Part shown: positions 8,706 to 18,329 of the stretch, one piece after another
Position numbering within the stretch: the first letter of the stretch is position 1
Layout: each line of letters starts with the position of its first letter
Assembly (NCBI GenBank): GCA_009801015.1
Contig: VHZZ01000172.1
Span: forward strand, 111,207 to 133,347
Reading direction: 5' to 3'
DNA: 22,141 nt
Source of the DNA: Silene noctiflora
Taxonomy: Eukaryota > Streptophyta > Magnoliopsida > Caryophyllales > Caryophyllaceae
Position numbers and translations under genes: made by a program
The notes under the pieces: model-generated
Database searches by the model: none
What the model saw: only the letters and a program-made list of their open reading frames with translations
Told to the model about the DNA's origin: nothing

Positions 8706-11700
8706 ATGAGAGGGAAGCAGCAGAAATCAGTAGTAGACGAGAAGTACGCGCAGTGGAAATCACTTGTTCCTGTTCTTTATGATTGGTTGGCTAATCATAA
8801 CCTCGTTTGGCCTTCCCTTTCTTGCCGGTATATGTCTTTATCTTTTTCTCTCTCCTAGGGTTTACGTTTTTTTACTCTTTGTTGTTGTGCATTTTGGTTG
8901 CGGACTTTGACAATTTGTCATTCTACTGATTTTTATGGACATGTCTACTTAATTGATTATGTCTTTTAGTTGTTTTGGTTCGAGTTTTGGTAATGTTGTT
9001 TGATTTTTGTTGATGGATGTAATTCGGTTATTTTGAGGAATTTACTGCCTTGCTATTCACCATTTTTCTCGATTTTGTGAATTTACTATGTTTATGAGCT
9101 GTTTTTGGTTTGAGTTTTTTGGAACTTTGATTACAGAGTTTGATACAGGTTTCGGAATTTGAGGGAATTTAGTGCTTTGATGGACATGTGTACTTAATTG
9201 ATTGAGGTTGTGAGTTGTTTTAGCTTCAATTCTTATAATGTGATTAGGTTCTTCTTGATGGATGTAGTTTGATTCTTTTGTTTGTTTGGTACTCCTTTTA
9301 ATGTTCATTTGGCTTCGTGTTTGTCCTAATTTCAATTGTGTAGCTAGTCTTTGCTGAATTATTAATTGTTCGGACTTCTGTAATTTTAGTTCTTTTGACC
9401 GAGTTGTATACGTTGGTTGAACTGATTCAGTTAATTATATGTCTGTGAGTTCTTTTAGTTTGAAGTTTGATAATGTGGTTCATTTTTTGTTGATGGATGT
9501 AATTGATTCATTTGAGGATGTATTTGTTAGCTTAAATGCGTGTCTCCTTTCTTTTGGTACTCCGTTTGGCAGTTCATTTAGTTTTGTATTTATCCAAAAT
9601 TTGATTATTGTCTATGTAGTTAGTCTCTGCTGAATTAATAATGGTGGGCTTCGAAAAAATGAGTCTGAGGTTCACTGGTTGGACAGTAGTTAGGAGATGC
9701 CAAGTATTCGGGTAAAAAAGGTGGAGTTTTTTTTTTTTTCCTTCAACTTAAGTTGGTATTTCAAATTTGATGATCCAGTTCACGTCTTTGTGAAATTACA
9801 CTTGGCTTTTGGTCGTTTTCATGATTTATGCTCTTTTTAGCGTACTGCTTTGGTGGCCTAACTTTATAGCATAAGTTGTTCCTTTGATTTCATTTTTGAA
9901 GTTTTGTGGTTAAGATTTGATCAAGGATATGGTGTGCTCAATTGATTATATATTTGGCATAGAATAATCTCTTCTGAGTCCAGTTGTTCCCTTGATACAT
10001 GTGTTTGTGACAATACAAATTTGGCACTTAGGAATTAGGATAGTGCGTGAAGTCGTGAATATATTGGAAGAACATGTTTGCTGAGGGACTATATTGCAAA
10101 ACTTAACACAGATTATATATCTTTGTTGTGTGTAATATACCTGGGATAGAAATATTTTGAAGAAGTTTCAGCTTAGATTTTTGACTGTTGTTTGTTGATT
10201 GTAAATTGTAGGTGGGGCCCACAGATTGAGCAGGCAACATACAAGAGTCGGCAGCGTCTTTACCTCTCTGAACAGGCATCTTTCGTTCTCTGTTACAATT
10301 CTTATTTCTGATGTCCCTAGAAGTTATGAATCTTATGATACTATGAATTTGTATCATGATGATGAGTATAGTCATTTGGTAGGATTATGTTTAGGAGGTA
10401 TTTTTGGTGCCACGCTTTGTGCTCAAGTACAAGATTGTTTGAAGGAGATATCGATTACTTTCGTCCAAATAAATTGGAAATGTTTTTGATATGTTAGCTG
10501 AGAGAGTTACTTGTCCTATCAAGCTCCATGCTTCATTTTAATGGACTTTATCTTCTATAAAAGACCGTATGCTATCTTTACATTTGTTACGTGTTCCCCT
10601 TTATTTTTTATGTCTGCATTATATTTGTTAAATTTAACTTCACGTGCATTCGGTCAAGTGGTGATTGTAAAGGTGGTCATTAATTATTTGGAGCTCTTTG
10701 ACATGAAATAGAATGTCTCAGTAAATTCTATGCACTTCTTATAATGTGAAGTAGTGGTCAACACAACGCACAATTTTCATAATAGATCATTCAGATAACC
10801 TTCTGTATTTTCAACACAGGAAAAGCCTGCTTATATTTCACATTAAAATCTTGAATGTGTACCTTGTAATGATGGTAGACTTTGCGTCACTTATTTGATG
10901 AGTTTCTGTCTACCACGATCAATCATGTGTGATTCTTGTGGTTTTCACATAATCTTTACCCACTTTGATTCCACTCATCTGTTGTATAATCCCCAATTTT
11001 GGCCGGCGTATGTTCTATTTTTATGCAATTTTCTCACTCATGTTGACAACGCCGTCTGCAATTTAATTGTTTTTCATAATGATCTATGCCCCAACCCAAG
11101 TGTTCATGTAGTTGCATGTTGTAGATGTAATAAAATAATTTACATATACATTCTCTATGCAGACCGATGGCAGTGTGCCAAATACACTGGTGATAGCGAA
11201 CTGTGAAATTGTCAAGCCAAGAGTTGCTGCTGCAGAACATATCTCGCAGGTGATAGCATCACTTTATTTGTTGTTACTTCGAACATAAAAAAATTAGTAG
11301 TTATGTTTGTTTTGAGTACATACTATTTTTCCTTAAAAAATCAAGTGCACTTTGATATTTTGCGATGACACCCTCTGGCATTGATTTACTTTTTTTTTTC
11401 TTCTTTTAGATTTGTGTTAGACAAAATGTCCTTTATTCATCATAATTTTTCTTTTTATTTTCCTATAGTTCAATGAAGAAGCACGTTCACCGTTTGTGAA
11501 GAAGTATAAGACCATCATACATCCTGGAGAGGTATGAAAACCGTTCTGATAGAGCTCTATTTTGTCGTACAAATTTATTACTCCGTAGTACTTTATTCCT
11601 TCCATAAGATGCTCTCAGTGTAGGTTGCGTATTCTAAACCCTTTTCTGTTTTCCTTTTGTTGTGTTTATTGTTTTGCTTCTGATTTACTGGTGGAGACTG

Positions 11701-14700
11701 GAGAGTTCGCATTCGCAAAGACCAATGAGTTATTCAGAAATAATGTCTCAGTGTATTTTAACATAGAGTAATTGATCCCCTACCATAGCATATGTGATTG
11801 CCTTTGATATAGTGAGGTAATGCCATAATACTGTTTATAGAATTTCAAACACAAATTTAAGGGTCAACACCAGATTTACTACCATGATCACAAGTCATCC
11901 ATGGTTGAGAGATAAAAAGAGGTTCCTTTAGATTTATTGATCCACAAGTTAATAATGCATGTCATAGGATGACAGTCAAATTCTGATCTCATTGAAAGAG
12001 ATGAAATTTGAAATTGCAAGAATGGTACTGCTGTTTTCAGCGATGGACTCGGTCCCTCTGATAAGGTGGGGAAACAAGGGGATTTAGAGTGTAGCAGACA
12101 AAAAGTTTATCTCATCGTTAAGAGTTGTAACCAATCTCATGATTCTGGCATATTGAACTTTTTAGGAGTCTGCGTGGCATTTGATTATATTATTCAGCAT
12201 AACTGCTTTATGTTGCAGGTAAACCGAATCAGAGAAATGCCTCAGCATAACCATATAGTCGCTACTCATACTGATAGTCCTGATGTAAGCACACACTACT
12301 TTCATTAATAAATTACTTTACTTCATTGTTGGATTTTTTCATCTATCTCTTTTTTGTGGCTCTGCAGCTCTTATTGGTCCTTTGTTCTGTGAATTACAAA
12401 CCTGTTAATTCTCTTTTGTTTTAAGGTTTTGATTTGGGATGTCGAAGCTCAACCAAACCGTCACGCCGTGTTAGGTGCTACACTCTCTCGTCCAGATTTG
12501 GTATGTGTCGCTCTGTTATTTTTCCTTTTTCTATTGATGCGAGTATTGTTTTACTTATTCCTACGCTTTTTAGCAAGTTATAAGAGACTGGTATCCTGCA
12601 GGTGTTGACGGGACATAAAGAAAATGCCGAGTTTGCTCTTGCTATGTGTCCTAAGGAACCTTATGTCCTTTCTGGAGGTTTGAAATTTGTATTGTTAGTA
12701 GCTTTAGTTGTGAGAAGCTTCGTTTTGTGTCAAGTATCTGTTTGCTATACTAGCCTCATAGTGATATTGTTGGCCTCTCGTAGCAGCTTGCTGCCTCTTG
12801 AGTATTTGTCATGTACAATTCTTTCTTGTTTGGCTGCTTCAATTGAATAGTGTTGGTCAGGAATCTGGCCACCTCTGGCTCTCGTTGGCCACTTTCTGAG
12901 CAATTTGTTAATTTAACCAAGCATCTTTTCAATCTTTTTTTACCTCGGTGTCCTCTTTCAGTGCACTGCTTTAATGTTTTTTAGTTTATCTTCAGGAAAG
13001 GACAGGTCTGTTGTATTGTGGAGTATTCAGGATCACATAACAACAACAGCCTCAGACCCATCTGCCAACAAGCCTGCAGGACCAGGAACCACTATAGTCA
13101 AACAAAATGGAGAGAGCCCTTCTGTGGCACCTCGAGGTATCTTTGAGGGTCATGATGATACTGTGGAAGATGTGCAATTTTGTCCAAAAAGGTAGTAAAT
13201 TATTTGTGTTTCTTCTCATGGTAGTCATGGATATTCCATATAATGTAGTCACCAAAAAATATTCCATATAATGTGGCCATTAGATTTTGACTGTGGTACA
13301 ATGATTTTGAAGTTCACAGGAGTTCTGCAGTGTTGGAGATGATTCTTGCCTCATATTGTGGGACGCTCGAAGTGGTTCTAAGCCTGTCATTAAGGTACAT
13401 ATTTGCTACTTGTGACAACAGGACAGGTCATCCCAAGACAATTTTAATTTTGTTATTGAATTATTTATAGGTGTTATTGCTGATTTATGCATCACTTATG
13501 CATTGTTTGGTGCTTTGAATACCTACTTAGGGGGTATGGGGAAAAGAGGATGGAGGGGAGGATGAGGTAGGGAGGGGGATTTGAGGATTGTTGTTTTCTC
13601 TCCATATCTTTCCTATGTTGGAAGGATTAAAATTTGGTATGTATGACAGAAGATAAATCCCTCCATTTGTCAAATTGTCTCTCCTTTATTTCCCTCTGAC
13701 TCAGTGTTATCTCAACTAGGGAAATTGTTCTCTTCCCTTCCTCCATCCAAACAAAGTGTTAAAGTCATAATTAATCAAAGGGAATCACTTTGTATAATCT
13801 TATTTTATTACTAACCACTTTGTAGAATTCTCATTGTAGTGATTGATCGAGGAAGGTAATATTATAATATCAGAGGTGTATGGGAGGATGGGTGTGAGTC
13901 TGTGAGAGACCTCTGGATTTGTTGAATAGGTTTGTGTCCTCAAAATGAGGGATTTAAGGTTTTGAGTTTAATGCTTAGGAACATGTCTAAGAAATTATTC
14001 TTAGTGGGTTGTGTTGGTCACTAACTCGTTGCTTCACAGGATTTAGGTATATTGATTTGCTCAGTGTTTTCTCTCAAATGCGTTTTGCTTTAACCAATCG
14101 CCACCAACTTACAAATTCTCTTCTTTATTCTTTTGAAACCCATGCTATTTGAAATTACAATTTCAATATATGATGGAGATGGTGAGCATGTGAGTCTTTA
14201 TTATCAGTGAATTCCGACCATAAGTATGTCAATTTAGTGTTACTGTATCCGGCGATATTAATAACCTGCTCTGAACATCAAACCTTGGCAGATTTATCTT
14301 TAATTAGTGTTACTGTTAGCCAGATAAAGAAAGCATTAGTTTGATGGTTGAATAGAAGATCGGGAAATCCTGTTATTTCCATGAATTAGATTAAGGAACA
14401 CTTGATCGTGAATTCGTGGTAACTAATACCAATTTCAATTATGAATACTATGAGATGAAGTGGAGTAACATTGTAGTCATAGCGTGTACCTGGGAATTGA
14501 GATTTACATTCATTTGCTAACAGAAGGGTAGTATTTACAAAAGCTTTAAACATCTTGGAAAGAACAATATTTTCTCTTTCGGCACTCTCTCCTTCGATGA
14601 ATCACTTCCTGGTATTTGAAGGTAGGCATGGTACTTCGTACAGATAGTCAATAGGATAGGAGAACATATCCAAGTCTTAAACATGCTAGACACAAATTTT

Positions 14701-16564
14701 TGAGACATGGAGACTAGTTAGTATGTAACATGCATCTACAAAAATAAATAGTGCACGATTAATATGTCAGTAATCATCATCATGTGTTACCATTCTGCAC
14801 AAACTTATGGAACACGCCCTGAATGACTAGTTGCTAAACTTTTATGTATGTACAGGTTGAGAAAGCTCATGATGCTGATCTCCACTGTGTCGATTGGAAT
14901 CCCTTTGATGAAAATTATATCCTCACAGGGTATATTCTGTTTTTGTACTTGGTTTTTTGGAGAATGAGCCGTTTGCTTCATTCTGTAACTTCTGTTCGTG
15001 AGATTTGTGTATTACTTTAAATCTGCCTCACTCATTTATGGGAGTTGTTTATGTGCTTCTTTGTTTGTTTTGATTTTAGATCTGCTGATAGCTCTGTTCG
15101 TATGTTTGACCGGCGGAGTCTTTCTTCTGATGGAGTTGGGTCCCCTGTTCACAAATTTGAGGGGCATAAAGCAGCTGTTCTTTGTGTTCAGGTTCTGAAA
15201 GTCTTACAAATTTCTATCAGCCAGATTCTTAAGTTGACTGTTAATGCTTCTAACATCTTTTATTCCAGTGGTCTCCTGACAATCCAAGTGTTTTTGGAAG
15301 TGCTGCAGAGGATGGTGTTTTGAATATTTGGGACTACGAAAAGGTAGGGAAGAATTTCAATCAACCATTTCTTTAGAGCCTGTGTTTTTTTTGAAGTAGT
15401 TTTTATGTTTCGGGTCCTCTCATTATAGTATCCTTTTTGGGCCAGGAACGTGATGGAGCGCTCATAGTCTTTTCATTTGGTGCTTCCGCATTTGTTTGTG
15501 GTAGTAATAAGATTTTCTGTTTCATTGTGTTGAAGGTTGGTAAAAAGAAAGAGCGCGGGGCAAGGACTCCTGATGCTCCTCCAGGTCTCTTTTTTCAGCA
15601 TGCTGGACACAGGTCAGATGTTGTCGTTGTTCATTGTTATTTATTGACGGTTTACAATTGTGGATCTCTTTTTCATAGAAGCATAATAGCAAAACTACAT
15701 TGAGCAGGCTTTTGTTTAGCCACTGTGACTGTAAATTTGTAACACTTAATGCTCTCTTGGAGTGAGGGTAATATTACCAAGGAAATAGAGGTCGACGAAA
15801 AGGAAAATAATTAGGTAGAGATGGTTGTGGTGGGAGAAAAAGAGGGTAGTGGGGACTATTTCCCTTTAATAGGGTAACTATCACCCTTTCTTCCCCTCCT
15901 CCCCTGTACTACCTCTTTATTTCTTTTATTCTGAACTCTATGACCCTTGTAATAGTTGACGCCTTTCATGTTGGAGTCTGCCTGTCATTTAATGATAAGC
16001 TGTGAATTTTGTTTGGTTTTGTATTTATTTGATAAAGCTTGCCATATAAATTGGTGGCCTGAATGATCTATCAACGTACAGGGATAAAGTTGTTGATTTT
16101 CATTGGAATGCGTATGATCCATGGACAATTGTAAGTGTTTCGGATGATTGCGATTCAAGTGGCGGTGGTGGAACACTACAGGTATTTAATATTTTTTCCT
16201 GCTTAATATTGCACCTTGCATGGAGTTTTCATTGAAATGGGCAGAAGTGTATTCTGCAATGTTGCTTTATTTGAAAGTCTATCAGTTTAGTGGAGGTAAA
16301 ACAGATGGAAACAATCTATCTAATATAAAGTATTGGAACACATGACCTTTGTGAATTTACCACTGATCCTACCAAGTTTACGTGAAGAATAAAAGATAGT
16401 TCAGCCACCCTAAATCCGCCCTTATCTGTAAGGTAACTTCCCCTTCTCTTGCCTGCTCGCAGATCTGGCGGATGAGTGATCTGATATACCGTCCGGAAGA
16501 TGAGGTTTTGGCAGAGCTTGAACAATTTAAGTCCCATGTGGCGACATGTGCCTCCAAATCATGA
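8706..16564 (+). CDS. MSI4: WD40 histone-binding protein MSI4/FVE, 456 aa, 15 coding exons
   Basis: Coding exons are 8706-8827, 10212-10275, 11163-11249, 11469-11531, 12219-12284, 12426-12500, 12602-12677, 12996-13191, 13313-13394, 14856-14929, 15080-15191, 15269-15343, 15536-15612, 16082-16181 and 16463-16564. Together they give 456 codons plus TGA in one frame. The product is an RbAp46/48-family protein, orthologous to Arabidopsis FVE/MSI4. FVE is a nuclear scaffold of histone deacetylase (HDA6) and Polycomb-type complexes that represses FLC and promotes flowering. Residues about 11-45 form the N-terminal H4-binding region (YDWLANHNLVWPSL). WD repeats end at WD138-139, WS193-194, WD266-267, FD311-312, WD360-361 and WR425-426, with GH dipeptides at 163, 236, 330 and 388. 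LILWDAR at 263-269 is a DWD-type motif for DDB1-CUL4. Intron 2 has a GC donor. The basic leader of Arabidopsis FVE is largely absent. Confidence 0.97.
8856..8863 (+). promoter_or_regulatory. Telo-box (TAGGGTTT) at the start of MSI4/FVE intron 1
   Basis: TAGGGTTT, the reverse complement of AAACCCTA, sits 28 bp inside intron 1. Telo-boxes near the 5' end are known in plant housekeeping and chromatin genes and bind telomere-repeat-binding (TRB) factors. An equivalent copy sits at 18662-18669 in gene 3. Confidence 0.4.
8930..9650 (+). repeat. Diverged tandem triplication in MSI4/FVE intron 1
   Basis: Three related segments follow one another with a period of about 240 bp. The landmark TTGATGGATGTA recurs at 9010-9021, 9255-9266 and 9490-9501. 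Each copy is preceded by a GAGTT.TTTTAG/GGTT block and TAATGT..TT. Copies 2 and 3 also share GGTACTCC, GTTCATTT and a TAGT.TCTGCTGAATTA tail (about 9350 and 9625). Copy 1 shares TGGACATGT.TACTTAATTGATT with copy 2. Identity is clearly well below 100%, so the duplications are old. An open frame at 9439-9633 within copy 3 is a by-product. Confidence 0.75.
10276..10281 (+). other. Non-canonical GC 5' splice site, MSI4/FVE intron 2
   Basis: Exon 2 must end at the CAG codon 10273-10275 (SEQ) and exon 3 resumes with ACC GAT (TDGSVPN), because the conserved protein reads LSEQTDGSVPNTLV. The intron therefore begins GCATCT rather than GT and ends TATGCAG at 11162. The exon side CAG is an ideal donor flank. 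The nearest downstream GT is at 10285-10286. Its use would add exactly three in-frame codons (Ala-Ser-Phe). Confidence 0.8.
13499..13761. mobile_element. Possible MITE in MSI4/FVE intron 9
   Basis: GCATTGTTTGG near 13500 is roughly inverted by CCAAACAAAGTG at about 13748-13759. The left interior is GGA/GGG-rich (GAGGATGGAGGGGAGGATGA). The right interior is its pyrimidine-rich counterpart (CTCTTCCCTTCCTCCATCC). Purine-rich DNA behind a TTTGTTTGG end is a common layout of non-autonomous plant elements. The repeat is imperfect and no target-site duplication is clear. It partly explains why this intron (1461 bp) is the longest in the gene. Confidence 0.4.
15755..15910. repeat. Purine/pyrimidine inverted stretch in MSI4/FVE intron 13
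   Basis: AGGGTAATATTACC near 15767 and TAGGGTAACTATCACCC near 15868 are partly complementary. A purine-rich block lies left and a CCCCTCCTCCCCT block right. It resembles the layout in intron 9, but the ends do not pair well enough to call an element. Confidence 0.25.
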
Positions 16565-16633
16565 GCTGCTTCTTCTTGCAAAGGTTTCCGTGAAGGCGTG
16601 AAAACAGAATTCGCTATGTCTGTGAGCAGATAA

Positions 16634-16639
16634 AATAAA
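16634..16639 (+). terminator. Candidate poly(A) signal AATAAA for MSI4/FVE
   Basis: A perfect AATAAA lies 70 bp after the TGA stop within TAAAATAAATAAG. T-rich sequence follows at 16675-16740. More distal degenerate signals are possible, so the 3' end is not settled. Confidence 0.4.
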
Positions 16640-17065
16640 TAAGTAGTAGGAGTTGGTTAATGGTAGCTATCTACAGTTTAATGTATTTGGGTTCATTTGG
16701 ACCCCTTGGTCTTTTCCTTACCCCTGATTTCCTTGTTTTTAGGGGGTAGGAAGAGCGTTAGTGTGGAATGTGTATTATGCCGAAAGTCATGAAACGGAAT
16801 GAATATGTTACAAGATTGCAAGATTGTTGAATAGGCTGGAACTGTATCGTTTAGCATTGGCAATATGGCATGCTCAAGTCGACATTGACATTTTAGGGAG
16901 TAATGGGTCGTGTCTTGACAATATTCTATTTTTTGCCTTTTGCCTTCTTAGTTCAGTTTGAGCTGTGATGATATGTTGTGTCATACCATACTTCTCTTTC
17001 ACCAAGATGGGTCAGTATGGTTGCATATATTTGACCCTTGATAGATTTACAGACACAGACACCTG
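16640..17065. other. 3' flank of MSI4/FVE, no gene
   Basis: This is probably the remaining 3' untranslated region followed by intergenic DNA. TGGACCCCTTGGTCTTTTCC and a TGTTGTGTCATACC stretch are visible. No coding or repeat structure stands out. Confidence 0.4.
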
Positions 17066-17232
17066 CAAATGAGAATTGCTATCTACCTACTTCTCTAATA
17101 ACCGATTTAAATATAGTATATTTAGGCTCATCTACTTGTCATCCGACCCCATACAATATATATTAATTTAATCGATTGTGAGAGAGCAAATGGAGAAGGT
17201 GGGAGGAAGAAGGTAGATAGCAATCCTCCTTG
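17066..17232. mobile_element. 167-bp MITE with ~28-bp terminal inverted repeats
   Basis: The left end at 17066-17095 reads CAAATGAGAATTGCTATCTA and on to CCTACTTCTC. The right end at 17205-17232 is its near-complement, GGAAGAAGGTAGATAGCAATCCTCCTTG. The core ATTGCTATCTACCT matches perfectly and the remainder has a few mismatches. The ~110-bp interior is AT-rich and non-coding. The size, long inverted repeats and lack of coding capacity fit a non-autonomous DNA transposon. The superfamily cannot be named because the flanking target-site duplication is unclear. Confidence 0.7.
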
Positions 17233-18240
17233 TAAATATACAATCGTTGCAACTTGTGTGTCATATTTCGTAAATCCTAATGCGATCATTTGGTGCAACC
17301 ACCTTTATGGCCAACATTGAGTATGGCATTAAAATTTCAGCTTATTTGGACAAAGTATTATTCTTGCTTTAAATGAGATCTTGCAAAAGTACTCCAACTT
17401 ATCAATGACATTAAGTTTGACAAAAAATAATTTTTTTTAAATTAAACATAAATATTCGTTCTTAAAATTGCTTAATAATTTTAGATCTTTTGTGTTTGCA
17501 TTGAGATTATGTGTGAGCGATTTACATGAACTTTTGAAGTAAGATCAATTACGATGGTAACGAAATTATTAGAATTTAAACCAATAACTTACTGCTAGAT
17601 TCAACCAGTTAGCATAATCAAGCTAATTGGTTTTTCAAGTCATTTGAGTTGTTGAAAATTAATTTCTACCAATTTGGCAACAAAAGTCACCACCCACCTT
17701 AACAATGACCCCTCGAGCCGTGCTCTATGCCTCTCAGATCCACCAAACCATTCATTTTCCATTTTTCTTAAGTTGGCGTTAATTTCTCCCTTAAATCTCT
17801 TACCGAGTTACAACTATATTTTTATAAAACAAAATAAAATCAAGGAGGTTTGTCCTCAATTGTTACCTAAAACAATCATTTTTTACCAATTTGGGACGAA
17901 CCAAAACTTCTTTTTACCAATTTATCATAAGCATTGTTCTTTTTACCAAGTCAGCACGAAAAGTAAATTTGGTTTTTTACCAATTAATATAATATGGTTA
18001 TTTGGCCATTTATATTAATTATCTTCTATTAATTAAAACATGGTTTACAAATAAAAAATAAATGTAAACAAACAAATGAATAAAACGGAGGACTGTAACT
18101 ACTTAAAACCGCATGACGCAATTATTTGTAAATAATTTTGAGCAAGAGGGCCTCGAACTTCGGTAAAAGTGTAAAACGAGCACTCCGTACCAAATACTCC
18201 TGTCGTAATTTACCCAGACACAATCCTCAAAATCGCCATT
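17233..18240. other. Intergenic DNA upstream of the TM9SF gene
   Basis: This is AT-rich sequence with no supported gene. The open frame at 17674-18018 runs through the periodic ACCAATTTG motif described separately and is not a gene. Bases 18181-18205 contain CTCCGTACC/ACTCCTGTC remnants of the TACTCC kind common at MITE edges. Confidence 0.5.
17666..17990 (+). repeat. Array of TTTTACCAATTTG motifs, partly ~30-bp spaced
   Basis: TTTTACC occurs at 17881, 17912, 17941 and 17975, giving spacings of 31, 29 and 34 bp, mostly followed by AATT. A further CTACCAATTTGGCAA lies at 17666-17680. Sequences between the motifs differ. The same ACCAATTTGGCA word and its complement return in intron 1 of the TM9SF gene (18761-19440), suggesting related elements. 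Confidence 0.6.
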
Positions 18241-18329
18241 AAAGAGCATTAAAAATCCACCATTTTCATCCCTACCTTCTTCATTTTCTCCATTTTTTCT
18301 CTTCCCTGAACAACACCGCCAGATCGAAG
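18241..18329 (+). promoter_or_regulatory. 5' leader and pyrimidine patch of the TM9SF gene
   Basis: A CATTAAAAATCC stretch (weak TATA-like) is followed by a CT-rich run from about 18262 to 18306 (CCCTACCTTCTTC, TTTTCTCTTCCC). It leads into AACACCGCCAGATCGAAG immediately before the ATG. This is typical of a plant 5' leader. The transcription start is not determinable. Confidence 0.4.

Noticed and set aside
8503-8709. Open frame ending in a strongly basic tail (RRRIRRRKRRNRK)
   Set aside because: It spans the TATA box and leader of MSI4/FVE. The basic run is the out-of-frame reading of AGAAGAAGAAA leader sequence and is not connected in frame to the WD40 protein.
9439-9633. 64-codon hydrophobic open frame in MSI4/FVE intron 1
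   Set aside because: It falls in copy 3 of the intron triplication. Copies 1 and 2 do not keep the frame, so there is no sign of coding constraint.
10895-11206. 103-codon open frame
   Set aside because: It covers the end of MSI4/FVE intron 2 and reads exon 3 in the wrong frame; the true frame gives TDGSVPNTLV.
15045-15323. 92-codon open frame through MSI4/FVE exons 11-12
   Set aside because: It is the +1 frame of two coding exons plus the intron. Its stop matters only if the downstream acceptor at exon 9 is used.
17674-18018. 114-codon open frame
   Set aside because: It is a by-product of the ACCAATTTG repeat array, with no conserved motifs.
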